Part shown: positions 26,019 through 34,415 of the stretch, one piece after another
How the letters are laid out: every line of letters begins with the position of its first letter
Position numbering within the stretch: the stretch's first letter is position 1
Position numbers and translations under genes: made by a program
The notes under the pieces: model-generated
The model's input: only the letters and a program-made list of their open reading frames with translations
Told to the model about the DNA's origin: nothing
Database searches by the model: none
Origin: Solirubrobacterales bacterium
GTDB taxonomy: Bacteria > Actinomycetota > Thermoleophilia > Solirubrobacterales > Solirubrobacteraceae
DNA length: 64,000 bases
Direction: 5' to 3'
Assembly: GCA_027315115.1 (NCBI GenBank)
Contig: DAHUYQ010000044.1
Coordinates: forward strand, 1-64,000

Positions 26019-28192
26019 TGCCCTCTCTGGGAACCGGCGCGCTGCTGCTGGGGCTGGTCGTGTGCTTCTACGGCATCGGCGCCAGCATCTACGGCGCGCG
26101 CACCGGCCAGGACCGCTGGATCGAGTCGGGCAAGCGCTCGGTCTACGCGCTGGCGGTCACGATGGTCTGCGCCTTCGCCGTGCTGGAGATCGCGCTGCTC
26201 TCAAACGACTGGGCCTTCAACACCGTCGCCGAAACCTCCAGCGTCACCACGCCGCTCTTCTACAAGGCGGCCGCGGTGTGGGCCTCCCAGGAAGGCTCGC
26301 TGCTGCTGTGGTCGCTGCTCTCGGCGCTCTGGTCGAGCCTGGCCCTGTTCCTCGTCAAAGGCCGCATGCGCGAGGTGAGCGCCTACGCCACCGCGGTGCT
26401 GCTGGCCTTCGACGCCTTCTTCATCTTCCTGATGCTCGGATACGCGAACCCGTTCGTGACCACGCATCCGGCGCCGGTGGAAGGCGCGGGCCTGGACCCG
26501 CTGCTGCGCTTCCCGACGATGATGATCCACCCGCCGATGATCTACTCGGGCTACACGCTGTGCATCGTGCCCTTCGCGTTCGGCGTGGGCGCCCTGATCA
26601 GCCGCAAAGTCGACGCCGAGTGGCTGAAGGCGATGCGCCGCTTCGCGCTGGCCGCCTGGATCTTCCTCGGCATCGGGATAGTGCTCGGCGCCCGCTGGTC
26701 CTACGCGGAGCTCGGCTGGGGAGGCTACTGGGGGTGGGACGCGGTCGAGAACGCGGCGCTGATGCCCTGGCTGGCCTGCACGGCCTTCATCCACTCGCTG
26801 ATGATCCAGGAAAAGCGCGGGATGCTGAAGGTCTGGAACGCCTCGCTGGTGGCCGCGATGGGCACCCTGGCGATCATGGGCACCTTCCTGGTGCGCAGCG
26901 GCATCCTCAACTCGATCCACGCCTTCGGCGGCGCGACGCTCGGGGTGCCGTTCGTGATCCTGATCGCCGCGATGATCATCGGCTCGATCTACCTGGTGGT
27001 CTCGCGCCGCGACGTGCTGCGCTCGGAGCACCGGCTCGACTCGCTGGTCTCGCGCGAGTCTGCCTTCCTGCTGAACAACATGGTGCTCGCGGGGCTCGCG
27101 TTCGTGATCTTCTGGGGCACCTTCTTCCCGCTGATCTCCGCCGCGCTGACCGGCCAGGAGGCATCCGTCGGGCCGCCGTGGTTCGACCGCTACACCGTGC
27201 CGCTGGCGCTGGTGCTGGTCCTGCTTTCGGGCATCGGGCCGGTGATCGCATGGCGGCGGGCGACCATCGCCAACGCCCTGCGCAACCTGCGGGCGCCGAT
27301 CCTCGTGGCGCTCGCGGTCTGCGCCGCGGTGCTCGGCACCGGCGTGAGCGGCAAACCGCTCGCGGTCGTGATGTTCGGCTGCGCCGGCTTCGCGCTGGCG
27401 GCCGTGACGCAGGAGTACTGGCGAGGCACACGCGTGCGCTCGAGGAGCACGGGACAGCTCCCGCCACGCGCGCTGCTCGGACTGGTGCGCCGCAACCGCA
27501 GGCGCTACGGCGGCTACATCGTCCACGTGGGGATGGCGGCCCTTTTCATCGGCGTGGCCGCCTCCTCCTCCTTCCAGCACGCCTCCGAGCCCACCCTGCG
27601 CGTGGGGCAGTCGCTGAAGATCGGCGGCTACACCATGCACTACGTCAGGCCGACCGCGAGCGTGACGCCGAAGTACGACGCCGCTCACACCGGCGCGACG
27701 CTCAGCCTCGGCGCGATCGTGAAGGTCACCAAGGGCGGCAAATACGTGACCACGCTCAACCCGGCCGAGGGCTTCTACGACTCCGGCGAACCCTCCCAGG
27801 GCTCCGTCGGCCACCTGATCGGCGGCCAGCCGGTCAGCCACGTGGCGCTCAACAGCACTCCGCTGCGGGACCTGTGGGCGGCGATCGCCCCGGACATCAC
27901 CGCGCCCTCGCTGGAACGCATCCTGAAGGCCGGCAACAAGGCGATCCCGGTCAACCGCCCCGAAGAGGCGTGGATCGTGTTGGGGCTGATGGGCCGCGAA
28001 TACCTGCGGCACACGCCTGCGGCGCAGTTCCACTTCGAGGTCTCGCCGATGGTGATGTGGATCTGGATCGGCGCGTTCATCATCGGCGGCGGCGGCCTGA
28101 TCGCGATCTTCCCCTCACGGCGGGCGGTCTGGCGTCGCGTGAGCCTGCGGATGCCGGCCCCCGTCGCCAAGCGCGACCGCGTGCCGGCATGA
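26018..28192 (+). CDS. ccmF: Heme lyase CcmF/NrfE family
   Basis: WASQEGSLLLW, MMIHPPMIYSGY, LGWGGYWGWDAVENAALMPWL, FHSLMI-type motifs. Confidence 0.94.
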   Translation: MPSLGTGALLLGLVVCFYGIGASIYGARTGQDRWIESGKRSVYALAVTMVCAFAVLEIALLSNDWAFNTVAETSSVTTPLFYKAAAVWASQEGSLLLWSLLSALWSSLALFLVKGRMREVSAYATAVLLAFDAFFIFLMLGYANPFVTTHPAPVEGAGLDPLLRFPTMMIHPPMIYSGYTLCIVPFAFGVGALISRKVDAEWLKAMRRFALAAWIFLGIGIVLGARWSYAELGWGGYWGWDAVENAALMPWLACTAFIHSLMIQEKRGMLKVWNASLVAAMGTLAIMGTFLVRSGILNSIHAFGGATLGVPFVILIAAMIIGSIYLVVSRRDVLRSEHRLDSLVSRESAFLLNNMVLAGLAFVIFWGTFFPLISAALTGQEASVGPPWFDRYTVPLALVLVLLSGIGPVIAWRRATIANALRNLRAPILVALAVCAAVLGTGVSGKPLAVVMFGCAGFALAAVTQEYWRGTRVRSRSTGQLPPRALLGLVRRNRRRYGGYIVHVGMAALFIGVAASSSFQHASEPTLRVGQSLKIGGYTMHYVRPTASVTPKYDAAHTGATLSLGAIVKVTKGGKYVTTLNPAEGFYDSGEPSQGSVGHLIGGQPVSHVALNSTPLRDLWAAIAPDITAPSLERILKAGNKAIPVNRPEEAWIVLGLMGREYLRHTPAAQFHFEVSPMVMWIWIGAFIIGGGGLIAIFPSRRAVWRRVSLRMPAPVAKRDRVPA

Positions 28193-28515
28193 CGCTACCC
28201 GCCGCGGCCCTGATGCTCGTGCTGCTCGGGGTCGTGCTCTGGATCGTGCTCTCGCCCCTGAGCGCGATGCCGCGCCCCGGTCGCCGGCGCTCGAACGCGC
28301 GCGCCGACCTGGAGGCGCAGCGAGAGGCCAAGTACCAGGAGATCAGGGACGCGGAGATGGACTTCAAGACCGGCAAGCTCTCGGTCGAGGACCACGAGGC
28401 CATCGAGGCGACGCTGCGCAGCGAAGCGGTCGGGATCCTCGATCGAATCCGAGCGCTGGAGGAGGCGGAGGGAGACGCCGACCAAGCCGAGGCGGCCGCG
28501 GCCGCCGGACAGTAG
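28189..28515 (+). CDS. Small membrane protein of the cytochrome c biogenesis operon (CcmI-like)
   Basis: Overlaps ccmF by 4 bp; TM + DLEAQREAKYQEIRDAEMDFKTGKLSVEDHE. Confidence 0.6.
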   Translation: MTLPAAALMLVLLGVVLWIVLSPLSAMPRPGRRRSNARADLEAQREAKYQEIRDAEMDFKTGKLSVEDHEAIEATLRSEAVGILDRIRALEEAEGDADQAEAAAAAGQ

Positions 28516-28544
28516 CCGGAGTCGGGCGCCGCGCCGACGATCGC

Positions 28545-28775
28545 CTAAGCGAGTTTCTTCAGCAGCACGATCGTGTTCAGGACGAACAGGACCGCGAAGA
28601 AGACTGTCCAGCGGTTGAGGTTGCGCTCGACCATCGATCCTCCGCCGAGCGGCCCGCTGCCGCTGCCCACGCCGAAGGCGCCGGAGAGGCCGGCGTCCTT
28701 TCCTGAGTGCATCAGCACCAGGAAGATCAGCACGACCGCGATGATCACCTGTATGACCGAGAGGATCGTTTCCAT
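28545..28775 (-). CDS. secG: Preprotein translocase subunit SecG
   Basis: VIQVIIAVVLIFLVLMHSGKDAGLSGAFG...MVERNLNRWTVFFAVLFVLNTIVL. Confidence 0.9.
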   Translation of the reverse strand: METILSVIQVIIAVVLIFLVLMHSGKDAGLSGAFGVGSGSGPLGGGSMVERNLNRWTVFFAVLFVLNTIVLLKKLA

Positions 28776-29128
28776 GTCGCCCAGGGTACAGGCGCGACGC
28801 CGTCGATGCCAGTCCGGCTCTGCCATGCGGGATCGGACTGGACGTCGCTGGACCTGCAAGAGTCGTTGCGAGCGCCGTCCAGACCTCGCGCGAGTGACTT
28901 GCGCCTCCCGCCTGCGGCGCCGTTACAGTCAAGGCGCGTGATTGCCTCGGGTCAGCAGCCAGAGCCGCGTGGCGGGGGAGCCGCCGGCCGCGATTACCGT
29001 ACGTTTACGACGGTCTTAGGTGGTTGTGGTTGGCTGGTGTCCGGTGCCGTGCCAGGACGAAAGTCAAGGGAGCCGGTGTCACGGGCCGATAACCCGATCT
29101 GTATGAGCTTTGCCCCTGGAGAGAGCCG

Positions 29129-31786
29129 ATGAGCGTTTCGCGCCGCTGGGCGCGGCGCGCGGCCGTCTCCGCCCTGGCCGGAGGCGGGATCACGGCCGTC
29201 GGGCTGGGCGGCCAGCTCGCTCCCGCCGTCGGCGCCGAAGGCTCGGGCTCGCGCCAGCCGGGGCGCGCCAGCAGTAGCGGCACCGAAACCACGACGGCGA
29301 CGAGCACGGAAACCTCGAGCGTTTCCATCTCATCGTCGAGCTCCTCCAGCTCGTCCTCGAGCTCTTCGAGCACCGCCACCACGCAGACGAGCTCCTCCGG
29401 GCCCTCCAGCACCCAGAGCTCGACCAGCTCCTCCTCGACCGGCTCCTCCTCGACCAGCTCGACTCAGACTCACACCGGGTCGTCTCACACCGAAACGGCG
29501 CCCTCGGCGATCGGCGAAGAAGGCCAGCAGAGCACGCCTTCCACGGGCACGCTGGCCAAACACAAGCGGTCCTCATCCGGGACAGGCGAGACCCACAAGT
29601 CCTCGAAGAAATCCTCCAAGCACGGCGAAGGCTCCGAAGGCAGCGGCGAAGGCTCCGAAGGCAGCGGCGAAGGCGGCGGCGAAGGCAACGTCGCGCCTGC
29701 CCCCCAGATGGTCGCCTCCCAGGCCGAAGCGCTCGCCTCGCTGCTCGGCTCGCCGGCGGTCTCGATCCAGGCGCTCGACTACTACCGGATCCCGATGTTC
29801 CTGCTGCCGATCTACCAGGCCGCCGCGGTCCAGTACGGGGTGCCCTGGCAGGTGCTCGCGGCGATCAACGAAGTCGAGACCAACTACGGCAGCGACCTCG
29901 CGATCTCCAGCGCGGGCGCCGAGGGCTGGATGCAGTTCATGCCGGCGACTTGGCTGCAGTACGGAGTGGACGTCCAGGACGCCGGCTACGCCGACCCCTA
30001 CAACCCGGTGGACGCGATCTTCGCCGCCGCCAGGTACCTGCGCGCGGCAGGCGCAGCCAAGAGCCTGAAGGGCGCGATCTTCGCCTACAACCACTCGCAG
30101 GCCTACGTCGAATCGGTGCTGCTGCGCGCGAAGCTGATCGCCCACTATCCGACCGCCGTGATGGAGACCCTGACGGGGCTCGCGGAGGGCGGCCTGCCCG
30201 TGTCGCATGCCCTGGCGACCGCCGAAGATCTGCTGCAGCCGGGATCGGCCACGTCGAGCATCGACTCGGTCCGCCCGGCCAAGGCGAGCTCGACCAGGCG
30301 CCGCTCCGGTGGCGCGGCCGTCACCTCCACCGCCGCGACCGCCGGCGCCGCGCTGCGGCCAGGGTCCACGCCGGCGCCCACCCCGGGGGCAAGCGCGGCA
30401 GCCGTGACCGGCGGCAAGGCCGACTCCGCGCAGCGCTTCGGCAAGCTCGTCGCGCCCGCCGGCGCGCCCGTCGTCGCCGTCCAGGACGGCAAGATCGTCG
30501 GTCTCGGGCGCTCCCGCAAGCTCGGCGACTACGTGATCCTACGCGACGTCTACGGCGACGTCTTCACCTACGCGGGGCTCGGCAGCATCGCATCGACCTA
30601 CTCGCCGCCGAAGCTCGACGCCTCCGGCCAGGTCGCCGGCATCGTGCAGGCAGGCGCGGAAGCGGCGCACGACAAGACTCCGGCGCAGGCCGCGACCGCC
30701 GGCGCGCAGACGCCGTTCACGCTGCACGTGAAGACGCCCGCGAAACCGAGCGCGGGCTCCGAAAGCGGGTCGGTGGAACCGGAAGGCGAAGCGGGCGAAG
30801 GGATCGGCAAGGTGCGGATCTACGCCCACCCGGCCAACTCCTACGCGCATGCCGCCGTCGCGCGGGCACGCGCCGCCGGCACGCTCTACGGGCAGCGCAG
30901 ACCTCTGAAGCGTGGCTCCGTCGTGTCCCAGGGCACCGTGCTCGGCAGCAGCAGCCCCGGGCCGGGCGCCACCCAGGGGCACTTCAACTTCGCGATCAGC
31001 CCCGCCGGCGACGCCGGCACCGTCCAGGTGCAGCCGGTGCTTGAGAGCTGGAGGCAGCTCGACGCGGCGCTGCATCCGCGCGGCGCCAAGCGCAGCGCGG
31101 GCCTGATCGGGGCGACCGCCGGGGATGCGTTCCTGCTCTCGCGCGCCCAGCTCCAGCGCGCCGTGCTCTCCGACCCGGGCATCGGGCTCGACGCCTGCGC
31201 CAGGAGAGACGTCCAGGACGCGGCGACAGACACGCGCCTGCTGGCGAGCCTGGTCTTCCTCTCACGCAGCGGCCTGAAGCCGACCCTCGGGGCGATGCCC
31301 TGCGCACGCACGCTCAAGGGCGGCATATCTCTGCCCGGCCAGTCCGGAGTGCAGCCGTTGCTGCACTTCTTCCAGGTCGTGAGGGTCAACGGCGTGGACG
31401 TCGAAGGCCATCAGGGGGCCGGCTCGATCACCGACCTGACGATCAGGACGCTGCTGACGCTTCAGGGCAAGTTCGCGCCGAGCAGGATCACAAGCCTGAT
31501 GCGCTATCCGGGCTCTCAGGCGACGGTGGCAAGGGCCTCGCAGTCCCGCACGATCCGGATCGCGTTCGTTCCGCCGGCCGGATCGCCGGGCGCCACCGCC
31601 ACCGTGAAGGGCGCGGCGGCCAGGATCGCCAGGAACGCCACCTCCAGCACGCTGCTGCTCGGCGGTGGACTGCGCTCCTCGCAGTGGACCAACCTGATGG
31701 GGAGGATCGGCGCGATCCCGCAGCCCCGGATAACGGGCAAGCGCAGCTCGGCGGCGATTCCCGACCACGAATCGACTCACGGCTAG
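29129..31786 (+). CDS. Secreted lytic transglycosylase (SLT) with Ser-rich region and degenerate LytM/M23-like domain
   Basis: YGVPWQVLAAINEVETNYGSDLAISSAGAEGWMQFMPATWLQYG...YNPVDAIFAAARYL; poly-Ser/Thr stretch; KLVAPAGAPVVAVQDGKIV...DYVILRDVYGDVFTYAGL. Confidence 0.82.
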   Translation: MSVSRRWARRAAVSALAGGGITAVGLGGQLAPAVGAEGSGSRQPGRASSSGTETTTATSTETSSVSISSSSSSSSSSSSSSTATTQTSSSGPSSTQSSTSSSSTGSSSTSSTQTHTGSSHTETAPSAIGEEGQQSTPSTGTLAKHKRSSSGTGETHKSSKKSSKHGEGSEGSGEGSEGSGEGGGEGNVAPAPQMVASQAEALASLLGSPAVSIQALDYYRIPMFLLPIYQAAAVQYGVPWQVLAAINEVETNYGSDLAISSAGAEGWMQFMPATWLQYGVDVQDAGYADPYNPVDAIFAAARYLRAAGAAKSLKGAIFAYNHSQAYVESVLLRAKLIAHYPTAVMETLTGLAEGGLPVSHALATAEDLLQPGSATSSIDSVRPAKASSTRRRSGGAAVTSTAATAGAALRPGSTPAPTPGASAAAVTGGKADSAQRFGKLVAPAGAPVVAVQDGKIVGLGRSRKLGDYVILRDVYGDVFTYAGLGSIASTYSPPKLDASGQVAGIVQAGAEAAHDKTPAQAATAGAQTPFTLHVKTPAKPSAGSESGSVEPEGEAGEGIGKVRIYAHPANSYAHAAVARARAAGTLYGQRRPLKRGSVVSQGTVLGSSSPGPGATQGHFNFAISPAGDAGTVQVQPVLESWRQLDAALHPRGAKRSAGLIGATAGDAFLLSRAQLQRAVLSDPGIGLDACARRDVQDAATDTRLLASLVFLSRSGLKPTLGAMPCARTLKGGISLPGQSGVQPLLHFFQVVRVNGVDVEGHQGAGSITDLTIRTLLTLQGKFAPSRITSLMRYPGSQATVARASQSRTIRIAFVPPAGSPGATATVKGAAARIARNATSSTLLLGGGLRSSQWTNLMGRIGAIPQPRITGKRSSAAIPDHESTHG

Positions 31787-31826
31787 ACCTGGCCCTGCCC
31801 GGCTGCCTGTCTGCGAAGATCGGAGC

Positions 31827-32831
31827 ATGAGCCTCACCTACGGCGGTATCGACCTGGGCGGCACGAAGATCCAGGCCATCGTGCTGGATGCCGGCGGTGC
31901 GCAGGTGCTTGGCTCCTCGCGCCGGCCCACGCCCACGCAAGGGGGGCCGAAAGCGATCGTGGAGGCGATGGCGGGTGCGCTGCGCGAGGCCGCGGCGGAA
32001 GCCGGGCAGCCGCTCGAGACGCTCGACGCGGTCGGCGTAGGCTCGCCCGGAGATGTGGACCCCGACACCGGCAGCGTCGCAAACGCGCGCAACCTCTCCG
32101 GGTGGGAGGGCTCCTTCCAGCTCGCCGCGGTGCTCTCCGAGCAGGTCGGCGCGAAGGTGCGCGTCGGAAACGACGTGGACGTGGCGACTCTGGCCGAGCT
32201 CAAGCTGGGCGCCGGCAAGGAGGCGGGCTCGCTGCTCGGCGTGTTCTGGGGCACCGGCGTCGGCGGCGGGCTGGTCCTCGACGGCGAGCTCTGGCGCGGG
32301 CGCGACGGCGCCGGCGAGATCGGGCACATGGTCGTCAAGCGCAAAGGCGCGCGCTGCCCCTGCGGCCGCCGTGGCTGCATGGAGGCCTACGCCGGTCGCA
32401 AGGCGATGGAGCAGCGCGCCCGGCGCGAGGTCGAGCGCGGCCAGAAGACGATGCTGTTCGAGATCATGCGCGAGCGCGGCCGGGACTCGCTCAGCAGCGG
32501 CGTCTGGGCCCGTGCGCTGGAGCACGGGGACTCGCTCGCGCAGCGGCTGGTGGACCGCGCCGTCAAGGCTCTGGGGGCGGGGGTCGCCTCGGCGGTGAAC
32601 CTGCTCGACGTGGAGCTGGTCGTGATCGGCGGAGGGCTCGGCACGCGCTTCGGCGATCAGATGTCCAGCCGGATCGCCGAGGCGATGCGGCCGCATCTCT
32701 TCAACGACCATCGGCCGCCCGACGTGCGCGTGGCGCAGCTCGGCGATCTCGGCGGCGCGATCGGCGCGACGCTGCTGTGCGGCTCGGTCGCGGGCGCGCA
32801 GATCCCGGTCGCGGCTGAGCGGTCCCGTTGA
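31827..32831 (+). CDS. ROK-family glucokinase-like protein
   Basis: GGIDLGGTKIQAIVLD, GWGTGVGGGLV-type loop, CPCGRRGCMEAYAG. Confidence 0.92.
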   Translation: MSLTYGGIDLGGTKIQAIVLDAGGAQVLGSSRRPTPTQGGPKAIVEAMAGALREAAAEAGQPLETLDAVGVGSPGDVDPDTGSVANARNLSGWEGSFQLAAVLSEQVGAKVRVGNDVDVATLAELKLGAGKEAGSLLGVFWGTGVGGGLVLDGELWRGRDGAGEIGHMVVKRKGARCPCGRRGCMEAYAGRKAMEQRARREVERGQKTMLFEIMRERGRDSLSSGVWARALEHGDSLAQRLVDRAVKALGAGVASAVNLLDVELVVIGGGLGTRFGDQMSSRIAEAMRPHLFNDHRPPDVRVAQLGDLGGAIGATLLCGSVAGAQIPVAAERSR

Positions 32832-32889
32832 GCGCTGCCACGCCCGCGCTTTTCGCCCGCCGCCGCTTGCACTAACGTATACGCCAGAG

Positions 32890-34149
32890 TTGTCCCAGCC
32901 AGTCGTGCATCTCTCGACGGTTCTACGCAGCCCGCTGCTCGACAGGGCTGGGGAGAAGCTTGGTTGCGTGGAGGATCTGATCGTGCGGCTCGCCGACGGC
33001 GGCTATCCGCCGGTCACCGGCCTGAAGGGCAGCATCGGTGGACGTGAGCTCTTCGTTCCGATCGCGAAGGTCGCGGCGCTCGAGCCAGGGGCGGTGCGGC
33101 TCGCGGGCGAAAAACTCTCGCTTGGACGCTTCGAGCGCCGGCCCGGCGAGGTGCTGCTGCGCCAGGACGTGCTCGGCCGCAAGCTCGTGGACGTCGAGTC
33201 CGAGCCACCGCGGCTGGTGACCGCACAGGAGATCGAGCTGGCCTGCATCGAGGGATGGTGGAGGGTGGTCGGCCTGGACGCCAGCCTCGCCGCGCAGGTG
33301 CGCCGCGCGCTGCCGCGCAGGCTGAAGGGGCTCGTGAAGGATCGGCCGTTCCTTGACTGGTCGGACATGGAGCCGTTCGTCGGGCACGTGCCGACCGCGC
33401 GGCTGCGCTTCTCGCATCGCAAGCTCGCCAACCTGCACCCCGCCGAGATCGCCGACCTGGTCGAGGCCGCCTCCCACGACGAGGGCGAGGAGATCATCGA
33501 AGCCGTCCGCCAGGACAGGGACCTGGAGGCGGACGTCTTCGAGGAGCTCGACGAGCACCACCGGCTGGAGTTCATACGCGAGCGCCCCGACTCCCAGGTG
33601 GCGGCGGTGATCGCGCGCATGGCGCCGGACGACGCCGCCGACCTGATCGGCGAGCTCGACCAGGAGCGTCGCGTGAAGATCATCAAGCTGCTGCCGCCGG
33701 CGCACAGGCGCAAGATCGAAGCGCTGCTCGGATACAACCCCTCCACGGCCGGGGGCCTGATGGGCGTCGAGCTCGTCGCGCTCGGCGAGCAGGACACCGC
33801 CGCCGTGGGCGTCGAGCGCGTGCGGCGCAGCGAGATCGCGCCCGAGGCGCTGAACGTGGTCTTCGTCTGCGACGCCGAGGACAGGCTGACCGGGTCGCTG
33901 CCGGTGGTCGCGCTGCTGCGCGCCGCACCGGACACCGCCGTGATCGAGATCGCCGAGCAGGAGCCCGTGTCGGTCGCCCCCGACGCGGACCTGCCCGAGG
34001 TCGCGAGGATGATGACCGACTACAACCTCACCGCGCTGCCGGTCGTGGACGAGGAGCACCGGATCATCGGCGTCATCACCGTGGACGACGTGCTGGAGCA
34101 GACGCTGCCCGCCGGGTGGCGTCGCCGCTACGGCCTGGTCAGCGACTGA
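32890..34149 (+). CDS. PRC-barrel + MgtE intracellular N domain + CBS-pair protein (no TM channel)
   Basis: MAPDDAADLIGEL, EALLGYNPSTAGGLMGVELVAL, two CBS motifs, ends after VITVDDVLEQTLPAGWRRRYGLVSD. Confidence 0.82.
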   Translation: MSQPVVHLSTVLRSPLLDRAGEKLGCVEDLIVRLADGGYPPVTGLKGSIGGRELFVPIAKVAALEPGAVRLAGEKLSLGRFERRPGEVLLRQDVLGRKLVDVESEPPRLVTAQEIELACIEGWWRVVGLDASLAAQVRRALPRRLKGLVKDRPFLDWSDMEPFVGHVPTARLRFSHRKLANLHPAEIADLVEAASHDEGEEIIEAVRQDRDLEADVFEELDEHHRLEFIRERPDSQVAAVIARMAPDDAADLIGELDQERRVKIIKLLPPAHRRKIEALLGYNPSTAGGLMGVELVALGEQDTAAVGVERVRRSEIAPEALNVVFVCDAEDRLTGSLPVVALLRAAPDTAVIEIAEQEPVSVAPDADLPEVARMMTDYNLTALPVVDEEHRIIGVITVDDVLEQTLPAGWRRRYGLVSD

Positions 34150-34415
34150 CGCGCGGCCGCGTGAGCCGCGGCACGCCGCAAGCGCCTGCTCAGAGCGTGG
34201 TTTCCTCTGCGCTGCTAGGGTGAGCGGCGGCAGAGCCCTTGCAGATCGCGCAGAAAGGAGGCCGGTGTGGACGCAGACAGTGAGCCACGAAGTACCACGC
34301 CGGTAGCGCGCACGCCGGGCTTGTCTCCTTCGCTTTAGAGGAATCAGCGGGACAGCTCGCCCCCGCGCCACCGTGCCCGTGATCACACGCGCCGCCGCGG
34401 CTCAGCCGCGCGGAG

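Noticed and set aside
26201-28033. 610-aa minus-strand ORF antisense to ccmF
   Set aside because: Antisense artefact; ccmF motifs on the plus strand are unambiguous.
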